Assembly: GCF_016695175.1 (NCBI RefSeq)
Contig: NZ_CP068023.1
Location: forward strand, 2,867,501 to 2,931,500
DNA: 64,000 nt
Source: Pseudoalteromonas sp. GCY
GTDB lineage: Bacteria > Pseudomonadota > Gammaproteobacteria > Enterobacterales > Alteromonadaceae
Direction: 5' to 3'
Shown here: in pieces, positions 53,820 to 63,386 of the stretch
Position numbering within the stretch: the stretch's first letter is position 1
Layout: the number at the start of each line of letters is the position of its first letter
Notes under the pieces: generated by a model
The model's input: the letters and a program-made list of their open reading frames with translations, nothing else
What the model was told of the DNA's origin: nothing
Database searches by the model: none
Translations under genes and position numbers: made by a program

Positions 53820-53847
53820 AAAAACCGCTCAACTGAGCGGTTTTTTT
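53820..53847 (+). terminator. Rho-independent terminator of deaD
   Basis: AAAAACCGCTC-AACT-GAGCGGTTTTTTT, 15 bp past the deaD stop. Confidence 0.95.
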
Positions 53848-53869
53848 ATTTTAGCTAGCGTCAGTTGCT

Positions 53870-54166
53870 TTAATGTCGTTGCCAATCTCTTGGTTCAAAC
53901 TGATAGTAGTCTTTCAACAAATTGTATAGTTCTGGGTTTTCCTGTTTGAGTTCATGGGGCTTTTCAATAAATGTCTCTGTCACCACAGCAAAAAACTCCG
54001 CTTCGTTTGTTGCGCCGTATGAATGAATAGCATGGGGCATATTGTAAGACAGCTGCATTTGTAAGTGCTGGTATTTCCTTTGCCAACGCAGTCTTTGAAT
54101 TTTTTCCCAGTTCCAATACAGAGAAACAAATAGAATAAGGCCGACAATAAGCGCTATTTCTATCAT
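53870..54166 (-). pseudogene. M90 (MtfA-type) peptidase remnant lacking the catalytic core
   Basis: 98 codons, open throughout. The first 33 residues (MIEIALIVGLILFVSLYWNW then EKIQRLRWQRK) look like the N-terminal membrane anchor of an MtfA/DUF980 zinc peptidase. Residues about 45-98 (AIHSYGATNEAEFFAVVTET, PELYNLLKDYYQFEP) are the conserved C-terminal block of that family, comparable to [20 protein letters not shown] in E. coli MtfA. The intervening 150-170 residues, including the HExxH zinc site, are absent. An in-frame internal deletion explains this best. It may still be translated as a catalytically dead membrane protein. Confidence 0.72.
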
Positions 54167-54272
54167 GGCTTTTGGCCTTTGTTGAATAAGTCTTCAAAAT
54201 ATTAATTGGTACTGACTCCCACTTTTTCAAGCAAACTTTGTTACTATGGCGAAAAAATGCAAATGAACTGCT

Positions 54273-56609
54273 ATGTCTTTACCCATTGAATCTTTACAGC
54301 CTCAGTTTACTCAAACACTAAGCGAACAAAATGCGATTGTTGTATGTGCCACAACAGGTTCTGGCAAATCAACCCAACTTCCGCTTTGGGCCTCACAACA
54401 TGGCAGAGTATTAGTCATAGAGCCTCGGCGTATTGCTTGTACCTCTTTAGCTGAATATGTCGCGGCTCAAAGTGCCTCACCGCTTGGTGATAAGGTGGGC
54501 TTTGCTATTCGGTTTGAGGGGAAGTTTTCACCAGACACACAAGTGGTTTATGCAACGCCTGGTGTAGCATTAAGGTGGTTTTTTGAGAGCAAACTTGCAG
54601 AATTCAGCGTCGTAATGTTGGATGAGTTTCATGAAAGACGCTGGGACATGGACTTATTATTAGCGCTCTTAAAACAGGCTCAATCACACAAACTAATTGT
54701 TACCTCAGCAACGTTAAACAGCCAAAAATTAGCCTCTTATTTAGACGCCCCTATCTTAGAGTCAGAAGGATTCATTTACCCCGTTGAAGAGTGTTTTCAC
54801 GCCCCTGATCCAAGAACCATGCCCCAAAAAGAGCAACTCGATACTCGAGTTTTTGCAGCTTGCCAATACGCATTAGAACATTGCCAGGGCGATATTTTAG
54901 TCTTTTTACCTGGCAAGGCCGAGATCCAAGCAAGCATAGCTAAAGTAAAAGTGCTACCAGCGACTACCGTTGGCTTATATAGTGGCTGCAGCCCAGAGGC
55001 TCAGCGCATCGCATTAACCGCACAAAGTACACGTCGAATTATTCTCGCAACCAATGTCGCCGAAACCTCGCTCACTATTCCTAATGTCACTTGCGTGATT
55101 GACTCAGGGCTTGAGCGTCGTACTCATTTACGCCTTGGAAAAACCGTATTAGGCTTAGACGCGATTGCAAGAGATTCGGCAAAGCAACGTCTAGGACGAG
55201 CAGGACGCACGCAACCGGGACTATGTATTCGATTATATGGCCAATATGCGCCATTGATAGACAGCACCCCGCCTGAGATCCAAAGAGAATCATTGGCAGA
55301 GCTCGTGCTTGCGGCGGGCTGTGCAACAACAGGCGTCTCGTCTATTGATTTTATCGACCCACTCCCAGAAAGCTCACTAAATAAAGCTAAACAACAGCTA
55401 ATTACATTAGAAGCCATTGATGAACAAAATATAGCAACTCCGTTTGGCAAGCTGCTGTACCCGCTGCCCGTCGATTTTGAGTTTGGTTATGTGATCCATA
55501 AACTGACCTCAAATACGCTACGCCAAGCCGCTATTGACCTAATTTCGCTACTGTCTGTACCAGCACGAGTCTACCAGCTACCTAATGATGTAGAGCGCTT
55601 AACAAGATTAAACAACCGCTTTACTCGAAGCTCAGATATAGAAATCGCTATCGCGGTGGTGAGAGGACAAACTGAAGAATTAATTGATATTACGCCTGAG
55701 GCGCTCACAGAAGCACAGCAATTTAGCACGCAATTGCGTGAAGCATTTGCACTACCTCCCTTGGATAAAGCAGCCAGTTTTGACCATGACAAACTAGTCA
55801 TTGAGTTAGCTAAGCTAATGCCACATTGGGTTTATATCAATAAGCAAAACCGTCGTAATGGCTTTAATAATGGCTATGCTGAAGTCATGCCTTCAAATCA
55901 TACTCGCGTCTCGGAACAAGCAGAAGCATTACTGGTATTAGATACTTTCTCACTCGCAGGGAAAGGTACCAAGCAAGCCAAGACGCTCGCGATGTGTAAT
56001 GCGGTACTGACGAAAAAGCAATTACTTGAAATGGGCCTCGGCAGCCAAACATTGCACTCAGCCTATATTGATAATGGTGAGCTTTGGGGTGAGTTTATTA
56101 CACATTACAGTGACGAGGTTTTAGGCCAACAAACTAAGCGCCTTGATAAGCCTAACGATGTTGTCTATGCCTTAGTATTTCTTATCCAAAATAATACGCT
56201 TTTTTCAGGTTTGGCCAAGCAAATAGAAGCCTGTATTGAGCAGACTGCATTGTTCTACCAATTTCATGAGCGCGATGAACTTGTGCCCACACTCGACTCG
56301 TTTTTAAGTGAGAAGCTAACGGCTCTTGGTATTGAAAGCTATGACGATGTAGAGCTAATCAGCAAACAAGACTTGCTATTCAATGAAGTTGAAACGTGGG
56401 AGTTAACACCATTTGTTGAAAAGTTTCCGCTAACCTGGTCAATTCCTGAGCTGACAATGGCAGTAAGTTATAATTTTAAAGGAAAAAGAGTCGAACTTAC
56501 TTATATCAACGGGACAAGGAAAGACGCACCAAAGAGGTGGGAACTGCCAGCCTGGAGTGGCTTCAAAATACGCTATCGTAAAGCTAGTAAAGTGGTCGAT
56601 GTAAGTTAG
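54273..56609 (+). CDS. DEAH-family ATP-dependent helicase (HrpB-like)
   Basis: 778 residues. Walker A ATTGSGKS at 26-33, VIEPRRIACTSLA, DEFH at 117-120 (the HrpB form of the DEAH box), TSATLN, and LATNVAETSLTIPNVTCVIDSG with the motif VI QRLGRAGRTQPG. A helicase-associated region follows. The C-terminus (GTRKDAPKRWELPAW) differs from the usual HrpB end, so I avoid the gene name. Its role in RNA metabolism is inferred from the family. Confidence 0.88.
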   Translation: MSLPIESLQPQFTQTLSEQNAIVVCATTGSGKSTQLPLWASQHGRVLVIEPRRIACTSLAEYVAAQSASPLGDKVGFAIRFEGKFSPDTQVVYATPGVALRWFFESKLAEFSVVMLDEFHERRWDMDLLLALLKQAQSHKLIVTSATLNSQKLASYLDAPILESEGFIYPVEECFHAPDPRTMPQKEQLDTRVFAACQYALEHCQGDILVFLPGKAEIQASIAKVKVLPATTVGLYSGCSPEAQRIALTAQSTRRIILATNVAETSLTIPNVTCVIDSGLERRTHLRLGKTVLGLDAIARDSAKQRLGRAGRTQPGLCIRLYGQYAPLIDSTPPEIQRESLAELVLAAGCATTGVSSIDFIDPLPESSLNKAKQQLITLEAIDEQNIATPFGKLLYPLPVDFEFGYVIHKLTSNTLRQAAIDLISLLSVPARVYQLPNDVERLTRLNNRFTRSSDIEIAIAVVRGQTEELIDITPEALTEAQQFSTQLREAFALPPLDKAASFDHDKLVIELAKLMPHWVYINKQNRRNGFNNGYAEVMPSNHTRVSEQAEALLVLDTFSLAGKGTKQAKTLAMCNAVLTKKQLLEMGLGSQTLHSAYIDNGELWGEFITHYSDEVLGQQTKRLDKPNDVVYALVFLIQNNTLFSGLAKQIEACIEQTALFYQFHERDELVPTLDSFLSEKLTALGIESYDDVELISKQDLLFNEVETWELTPFVEKFPLTWSIPELTMAVSYNFKGKRVELTYINGTRKDAPKRWELPAWSGFKIRYRKASKVVDVS

Positions 56610-56640
56610 AAAAGCCGTGTATTGATCTTAATGAAAATGA

Positions 56641-56669
56641 AAAGCGCCTAGAGTTACACTAGGCGCTTT
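56641..56669. terminator. Bidirectional terminator between the DEAH helicase and TonB receptor 1
   Basis: AAAGCGCCTAG (56641-56651) pairs with CTAGGCGCTTT (56659-56669), followed by T-rich sequence on both strands. A second palindrome, GATGCTCTAG-TT-CTAGAGCATC (56692-56713), lies between it and the receptor stop. Confidence 0.88.
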
Positions 56670-56718
56670 GTTTTGTTCTCAGTACTAACCTGATGCTCTA
56701 GTTCTAGAGCATCTCAAG

Positions 56719-59643
56719 TTAGAACGTGTAAGAAGCACTCAAAGATAAAGTACGTCCGTAGATATCGAAGAATTCACCATCATCAAATGTATCAGGAGTT
56801 CTTGGAGGCTTAACGTCAAACAAGTTCTTAACACGAGCCGTTACTGTAAAGTCTTCAGTAATATCAACACCAGCACGCACTTCAACTCGAGTATAAGAAG
56901 AAACATCGTTATAGTTGTTCGTCTCTGGCGTCCAGTCGTTACGATCATTCACAGTAGCTGAGCGGTAGTTGAGAGTTGCACCTACGAAATAAGTATCAGC
57001 CTGATATTTAATGTTTAGTCGGCCTTTCACGCGAGGTGTACCAACTTCACCTGTGTAAATACGATAGTCTTCTAAACGACCAGTTGTATTTTCATCAGAT
57101 AAAATATTATAAGTCGCAGTAAGTCCAGTAACAATCTCACCACCTAGTGCATCAAAGCGATATTGAGATTCAAAATCAATACCTTTTCTGTTGATTACTG
57201 CAGCATTCAGTGTTCTTTGATAGAACTCTGTGATTTCGTGAGTATTAGGATCACGAATAACGTTAGGGCAGAACGGATTATCAAGTGATTCTGATTCATA
57301 GCAAAGTTCAATTACTTCTTCGTCGAAAGTCGCTAACGCACCAGAGATCTCAAATTCCCAATAATCTAGTGTAATATCAAAGCCTTCAATCTGGCTTGGT
57401 GAATAAGCAAAACCAACCGTTAAATCTTGAGACACTTCGTTCTCTAAATCTGGGTTACCATCAATATAACCTTTCAGTGAACCACCAGTTCTCCACTCTT
57501 GCGAAGGCTGGAAGTCGACTGGTACGCCATCAGCCGCACAGTTTTTCTTAATGTTATCGATATAACGAGATGTTGAGCTGCTAATAGATTCTGCAGTACA
57601 TACGTCAAATCTTGTACCATAAGTTGTTGACTTATTTGTAAACAACTGACCTAAGTCTGGAGCACGTACAGATTTAGAGCGTGTAGCACGGAATGATAAT
57701 TCATCACTCACAGTGTAGTTTACACCTAATTTCCAAGCATTATCACTACCTGTTACAGAGTAATCCATGTAACGATACGCTGTTTCGAGAGTCAGGTCTT
57801 GAATGTAGTCCATATCTGTAATTAGTGGGATAGAGAATTCTACCGATGCTTCAGTTACAGAAATGTCTGCTTTAAAAGGCTGACTAGAATTGTTAAAGAT
57901 CGTACCCGCTTGCATATTTTCACTAGGAGTCGCTTCAGATTCGTTCTTTCTACGCTCTAAAGAGATTGCAGTTGAAAGTGGACCTGCTGGTAACTCGTAT
58001 ACAACACCATCAACAGTCACACCTGCAGAGTACATTTCAGCGCTACGTACGTTAGACGCTTCAGTAAGAATGTAGCTTGCTTGTTCTGCAGTCAGATCCT
58101 GAATGTTCATTACATTCAATGGAGTACAACCAGCTAAAGCACCAACAACATTGCCATCTGCATCTCTGTCCGCACAAACAACATTGCCGTCAAGAAGCAC
58201 AGCGTCAACAGCGTTAGCTAGGTTTTGAGTATAAACTTCACCTTTCCAAACTGATTCGTTTTCGTTTTTACCATATTGAACATAGGCATTGTAAGCCCAA
58301 TCATCAGTAATTAAACCGTCAACACCAATACTGAAGTTCAATGACTCACGGTCTTGCGTAAACTCACGGTTACCTAGCTTATCTGACATTTGGTAAAGTG
58401 TTACACTTGAAACAGGGCTAACTTCACCATCTGCATTCTCATAGTTATCAAGCAAGTCTTTCATATCTTGCTTCATATAAGCATTGTCACGACGAATAGT
58501 ATGTCTGTGGAATGATGGTGATGCCTCAGTTGCTGATTCTGACTTACCGTAGAAAACACCAGCAGTTAGTCTATGCTCATCTGCAAAGCGGTACTCGAAG
58601 TTTGTACCAAAAGTGATTCGCTCTAACGGCGTATTAAAGAAGTCACGAGAGCCATGACGAATACCATCACCTGGGTTTTCATCTGTCTCGACGTAGTTTA
58701 ACACTGGGTTTGCTGGATCAAAGTCAGGTAAACGTCCTTCGCCATAGTCAAAGCTTCTAATGTTGCCATTTGAATCGAATGTATAGTTACGGTTATCAAT
58801 CGTATCAGCATTGAATGGGCCTAGTAAGAAGTTACCTTGACTTGCATATAGTGCATAACCTTCGCGACGTTCGTGAGAAAGCATACGTGGAATGAAGTCT
58901 GTATCTGTCTTATTTGCTGGATTTCTAAATGTTTCTACCGGCGTTCTGAAGAAATCACGATCCATTTTGGCTAGCGATTTTGCGTCGTTGTATTCTAGTG
59001 TAGAGATAAAGCTGAAATCGCTTCCCTCGTATCCACCAGTAATTGAGATACTATCACGCTCACCACCAGATTGTTGTGGACGACGCGTATCTAATTGAAC
59101 TTTAACACCGTCGAAAGAATTCTTAGTAACGATGTTAACAACACCTGCAACAGCATCTGCACCATATACAGCAGATGCACCACCAGTTGTTACTTCAATT
59201 CTGTCGATCATTGACGCTGGAATGTTATTTAAATCAACGGCATTATTTGTCGGACCTGAGCCAACAAAACGACGGCCATCAACCAAAACTAGTGTACGGC
59301 TAGACCCTAGGTTACGAAGGTTATAAGTGTTCAAACCACTCGCGTAAATAGTATTTGTTGTTGTTTCTGGAGAGTTACCAACTTCACCAGCAGGTAAGTC
59401 ACGTAAAAGGTCATTTACGTTTGTAATACCTTGAGCAACTAATTGCTCGCCTGTAATTACTGTCACAGGTGTTGGAGATGTTAAGCCTTGACGCTTAATT
59501 TTTGAACCTGTTACTTGAATGCGCTCTACACCTGCTTCTGAATTTTCTTCAGCTAGCGCAGATGAACTTGCTACTGCAGCGGTAGCAGCTGCACCGAAAG
59601 CGATTGCTAAACGAACAGCTTTGCTTACTTTATTATTCAACAT
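56719..59643 (-). CDS. Large TonB-dependent receptor (paralogue 1)
   Basis: 974 residues. The N-terminus (LNNKVSKAVRLAIAFGAA...) is a long signal peptide ending ALA/EENS. The TonB box VERIQVTG is at about 39-46. The plug runs to about 170 (DLLRDLPAGEVGNSPETTTN, then VDGRRFVGSG, ASAVYGADAVAGVVNI). The barrel ends TLSLSASYTF. Extra extracellular loops explain the size. It is the second of two tandem receptors with near-identical signal peptides. The substrate is not predictable; related marine receptors often take up glycans, peptides or siderophores. Confidence 0.93.
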   Translation of the reverse strand: MLNNKVSKAVRLAIAFGAAATAAVASSSALAEENSEAGVERIQVTGSKIKRQGLTSPTPVTVITGEQLVAQGITNVNDLLRDLPAGEVGNSPETTTNTIYASGLNTYNLRNLGSSRTLVLVDGRRFVGSGPTNNAVDLNNIPASMIDRIEVTTGGASAVYGADAVAGVVNIVTKNSFDGVKVQLDTRRPQQSGGERDSISITGGYEGSDFSFISTLEYNDAKSLAKMDRDFFRTPVETFRNPANKTDTDFIPRMLSHERREGYALYASQGNFLLGPFNADTIDNRNYTFDSNGNIRSFDYGEGRLPDFDPANPVLNYVETDENPGDGIRHGSRDFFNTPLERITFGTNFEYRFADEHRLTAGVFYGKSESATEASPSFHRHTIRRDNAYMKQDMKDLLDNYENADGEVSPVSSVTLYQMSDKLGNREFTQDRESLNFSIGVDGLITDDWAYNAYVQYGKNENESVWKGEVYTQNLANAVDAVLLDGNVVCADRDADGNVVGALAGCTPLNVMNIQDLTAEQASYILTEASNVRSAEMYSAGVTVDGVVYELPAGPLSTAISLERRKNESEATPSENMQAGTIFNNSSQPFKADISVTEASVEFSIPLITDMDYIQDLTLETAYRYMDYSVTGSDNAWKLGVNYTVSDELSFRATRSKSVRAPDLGQLFTNKSTTYGTRFDVCTAESISSSTSRYIDNIKKNCAADGVPVDFQPSQEWRTGGSLKGYIDGNPDLENEVSQDLTVGFAYSPSQIEGFDITLDYWEFEISGALATFDEEVIELCYESESLDNPFCPNVIRDPNTHEITEFYQRTLNAAVINRKGIDFESQYRFDALGGEIVTGLTATYNILSDENTTGRLEDYRIYTGEVGTPRVKGRLNIKYQADTYFVGATLNYRSATVNDRNDWTPETNNYNDVSSYTRVEVRAGVDITEDFTVTARVKNLFDVKPPRTPDTFDDGEFFDIYGRTLSLSASYTF

Positions 59644-60085
59644 GATTGATCCCTGATTTTATTTTTATGTATAAAGAAACCGATTTAAAAACAATATCTT
59701 AAACACACTTAGATATCACTTTCAAAGTTGGTTAAGTTACCTTATCAGGGGTTATACTACTTTTAGTACCAACATAGGGTCAACAATCATTTCATAAAAT
59801 AAACCCAAAAAGGCATAATTTTAACATAAAATCCTACTTTTCCCTTTTGTTTTCATGATGTTATAAACATAAAAATAAGTTCACTTTTTTTATCACTTTT
59901 GTAATTCATCGCAAAAAAGCACACTTCACGCAACAATAAAAGCACAAACACTACATTTACACATGGCAAAATAACATTCGATAAACATAGAAAATTCATA
60001 TCCACAATAAAATAAACACGCATCGAAGAATTTGTTATAAATTGGGTGGGTTTACTACAAGAAGAAGCAAGCTAAAATGGGAAAT
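59644..60085. other. AT-rich intergenic region before TonB receptor 1
   Basis: This is the 442-bp upstream region of receptor 1, strongly AT-rich, with AGGGATCAATC as the ribosome binding site. I see no gene, no RNA and no recognisable operator such as a Fur box. Confidence 0.6.
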
Positions 60086-60115
60086 AAAAAAATCGACCTC
60101 AACAGAGGCCGATTT
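60086..60115 (-). terminator. Rho-independent terminator of TonB receptor 2
   Basis: On the minus strand AAATCGGCCTC pairs with GAGGTCGATTT (one G-U pair) around TGTT, followed by a run of T down to 60086. Confidence 0.88.
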
Positions 60116-60138
60116 GGGTCAAAATTGCTAAATTTCGG

Positions 60139-63006
60139 TTAGAACTTCTGAGTTACACCTAAGAAGAACTGACGTCCGAATAGCTTGAAGTTACTTTCGT
60201 CAGTGTTCGCGTTGAACGCTGTTTCGATATAAGGAGGTAGTTCGTCTGTTAGGTTGCGAATACCTGCTTGCACCGTTGTGTTTGTATCAAATGAGTATTG
60301 TGCTGTTAAATCGTGGTACACATATGAATCAACTTTAGCAACTAAACCTGCTAATGAATCATAGTTATCACGCTTAATGTAAGTTAGATCACCGTACTCA
60401 AGACCAGACTGATAGTTTGCAGCCCACACAACACGTAGGTTGTCTAGGTCATAACGTAGATTGAATAAGATTTTGTCTTCGAAGTAAGACGTATCATCTT
60501 CAAATCTGCCAACTAGATCTTCAACGATAAATGTACCTGTTTCACCATCAAAGTTTTCTTCGCCACGCTCTAAGAAGTGAGTCCATGATACGCTAGCTAC
60601 AAATGCACCGAAGTCTGTGTCAAATGAATAGTTCACATCAAGGTCGATACCACGAGCAGTCATGCTTTGTAAGTTTGTTGTACGACTGTCTACACGATCA
60701 ACCGAGCCATCAAAGCCACGTGAGATTTTTGCACACATATCTTCGATAAGACCGGCATAACAACCCTGCAGAATATCATCAGTTGCTAGAGAACCAATTT
60801 TACCGTCAATGTTGATATCCCAGTAATCAATAGTAATACCTAAGTTTTCAACAAAGTCAGGGGCCCACACAAAACCAATAGTGAATGTTTCACCTTCTTC
60901 AGATTGAACACCTGTGTTGCCGCCTAAACGTGTACGAACTTGCGCATCAGCACTGTTGTGGCCGCCAGCTGGAGCACCCATTTCAAGACATTTAGCCTGA
61001 CCTGCGGCAGATAAGCCACCAATGTTTGCCGCAGAACACGGATCTGAAGCGCTTTCAAATGAATCAAGCTCTGGCGAATACAAATCACTTAGTGTTGGTT
61101 CACGATATACTTCTGAATAGTTTGCACGGAACTTTAAGCCATCGAAAATGTTTGACTCAATTTTAGCCATCCAAGAGAAGTTTGAACCTGTTGTGCTAAA
61201 GTCGTCATAGCGTGCACCTAGCGTCAAATCTGCAGATTCAACACCTAAGTCACGTACTAATGGAATTAAGAACTCTGCTGATGCAGCCGTGTAGTTCTTA
61301 GATAGACCGGTTAGTGGCTTGCTGGTGTTACCAGTCACTGAATCAAAAAACTTACCAGAATCATTTACTTGTTCAAACTCAGTGGTGTAATACTCAAGGC
61401 CAAATGCACTTGAAACATAACCTGCTGGAACTTCAAATAGCTCACCAAACACGTCTACACGAACTTGGTGGAATGAATCATTGTAGTGATCGCCTAGTGG
61501 TGCAGTAATGTAATCAAGCATCTCTTGAGTCACAGTACCTGGGCCACCAAATACATTTAACGATACACAGTCAGAAATAGGTGCGTCAGGCGTACCACAT
61601 ACCACATTGCCAGCGTCATCTTTGAATGATGGACCTAAAGCTTTTGCTAGGTGTGGGCCGTAAAGCTGACCAAAGTCAGTATCTTGAAGGCTATTTGCAC
61701 CATAGTTGTAGTAAGCATCGAACTGCCAGTTATCGTTAATTGCGCCCTTTAGACCCGCAACTTGTTGGAAACGAACATAATCTTGTTCGAAATAACGACC
61801 ACCTTCAAGCATACGACGACGAGAGCGATACACATCTTCACCGAATGGGTTGTAGTAGTTATCAGCTGATACACCATTAGCCGTCGAACCATTCGAAAGC
61901 GTAACTACATAGCCTGGATCATAGGCTGTGTCGAAAGGTACAGCCGCAAGTTCCTGTTTTGAAGTACGCTTATTGATACGAGTTTCTGTATATACAACAA
62001 GGTCATCGTTTAACTCAAATGAAGTGTCAACAAAGAAGTTAATCACTTCAAAAGGTGTTTGCATTAAGTTTACTGGGTTGTAGTTGTAAGTATCGTTTAC
62101 TTCACCACCACCAACAAATGGACGCATGTCACTTAGAGAAGGCTTACCGTCGCCACCACTTGGGCATTTATCGTTAGTAAAGTTACCTTTACCTTCAACG
62201 TAGAAATTACCACAAGGAGTAGAACCCGAACCTAAAATGAATACGTTCGCATTGTCACCATCTGGGATTAAACCGTTCTCGTAAAAGCTCTTAGCACCTT
62301 CTTCTGAAAGCACCTGCCAAGGATACTGGAAGAAGTTAACGTCTTTCACATCACCCTGATAGATTGGATCCTGCTTGGTGTAATCGAAACCTACTGTGAT
62401 ATGGCCTGCATCGAACTCTTTACCACCAACTAGTTGGAAGCTTTGCTCTTTACCACCACTAAACATGTCATACCAAGACGTTGTTGCTTTAACTTCAACA
62501 CCAGTAAGTTCTTTTTTGGTGATGATGTTTACAACACCAGCCATTGCTGACGAACCATACGCAACCGAAGCACCATCTTTTAGAATTTCGATACGGTCGA
62601 TCATTGCAGCAGGAATATTCTGGAAGTCTGAACTTACAGGCTTACGACCGTTGATAAGTACTAGCGTACGCTCTGAACCTAGACCACGTAGTTCTACAAA
62701 TACGCCACCACTACCGCCGTTGTTACGCGTTGTTGTTGCTGGCGATCCAGACATAACTGGGTTTGATTGAACGAATTCACCAACGTTGCTGATACCCATA
62801 TCGCCAAGCGCTTCGCCGCCGATAACCGTGATTGGAGCAGTAGATTCAAGATCAGTGCGCTTTAAGCGAGAACCTGTAACTTCAATGCGCTCAACGCTTT
62901 TCGCGCCTTCTTCTTCAGCAACTGCATTGGTTGCAAACACGGCAGCGCTAGCGCCACCAAACGCGATCGCTAAGCGAACCGCCTTAGTTAACTTATTGTT
63001 TAGCAT
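60139..63006 (-). CDS. Large TonB-dependent receptor (paralogue 2)
   Basis: 955 residues from the ATG at 63006, preceded by AGGGTGA at 6 nt; three upstream codons to 63015 are not needed. The signal peptide LNNKLTKAVRLAIAFGGA is almost the same as that of paralogue 1. TonB box VERIEVTGSRLKR; plug with NPVMSGSPATTTRNNGGSGG, LRGLGSERTLVLINGRK and ASVAYGSSAMAGVVNI. The barrel ends FFLGVTQKF. Two cysteine pairs in extracellular loops (CGNFY...CPSGG; CGTPDAPISDC) suggest disulfide-stapled loops. Confidence 0.93.
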   Translation of the reverse strand: MLNNKLTKAVRLAIAFGGASAAVFATNAVAEEEGAKSVERIEVTGSRLKRTDLESTAPITVIGGEALGDMGISNVGEFVQSNPVMSGSPATTTRNNGGSGGVFVELRGLGSERTLVLINGRKPVSSDFQNIPAAMIDRIEILKDGASVAYGSSAMAGVVNIITKKELTGVEVKATTSWYDMFSGGKEQSFQLVGGKEFDAGHITVGFDYTKQDPIYQGDVKDVNFFQYPWQVLSEEGAKSFYENGLIPDGDNANVFILGSGSTPCGNFYVEGKGNFTNDKCPSGGDGKPSLSDMRPFVGGGEVNDTYNYNPVNLMQTPFEVINFFVDTSFELNDDLVVYTETRINKRTSKQELAAVPFDTAYDPGYVVTLSNGSTANGVSADNYYNPFGEDVYRSRRRMLEGGRYFEQDYVRFQQVAGLKGAINDNWQFDAYYNYGANSLQDTDFGQLYGPHLAKALGPSFKDDAGNVVCGTPDAPISDCVSLNVFGGPGTVTQEMLDYITAPLGDHYNDSFHQVRVDVFGELFEVPAGYVSSAFGLEYYTTEFEQVNDSGKFFDSVTGNTSKPLTGLSKNYTAASAEFLIPLVRDLGVESADLTLGARYDDFSTTGSNFSWMAKIESNIFDGLKFRANYSEVYREPTLSDLYSPELDSFESASDPCSAANIGGLSAAGQAKCLEMGAPAGGHNSADAQVRTRLGGNTGVQSEEGETFTIGFVWAPDFVENLGITIDYWDINIDGKIGSLATDDILQGCYAGLIEDMCAKISRGFDGSVDRVDSRTTNLQSMTARGIDLDVNYSFDTDFGAFVASVSWTHFLERGEENFDGETGTFIVEDLVGRFEDDTSYFEDKILFNLRYDLDNLRVVWAANYQSGLEYGDLTYIKRDNYDSLAGLVAKVDSYVYHDLTAQYSFDTNTTVQAGIRNLTDELPPYIETAFNANTDESNFKLFGRQFFLGVTQKF

Positions 63007-63386
63007 GTGAATCACCCTGGATTGTTTTATTGTAAACAGCTTGTATTAATTATTATTTTGTTGCCTTGTTAATTTCTAAAATAGCAACATTAGAGGCAAG
63101 ATATTAAACAAACACCAGACCAATGATCAAGATTAATTGTGCTGTTTTTTGCAATTACCAATTTAAGGCACAGCAAAGTGGAATCACAAACAACTGAATT
63201 AAAAGAATAAAAATAGGTTTTGATTAAAAATAAAACTTGAAAATCCCTTAAAACAAAACAATAGTGTAATAAATGAGCAAATAAGGGGTTTCCTGTTAAC
63301 AAAAAAGGAACTTTATTTTAGTGTATTTAACTGACTAATTAATTTTAAGACTGGAAGACGCTGGCAGTTTGATAGCACGATCTCGA
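63007..63386. other. Intergenic region between DNA polymerase II and TonB receptor 2
   Basis: 380 bp, AT-rich. It carries the upstream region of TonB receptor 2 and the 3' end of the polB transcript. I see no convincing gene, operator or strong terminator. Confidence 0.6.

Noticed and set aside
59644..60138. Insertion sequence or hidden gene between the two TonB receptors
   Set aside because: No open frame of note, no terminal inverted repeats or target duplication; only AT-rich promoter sequence and one terminator.
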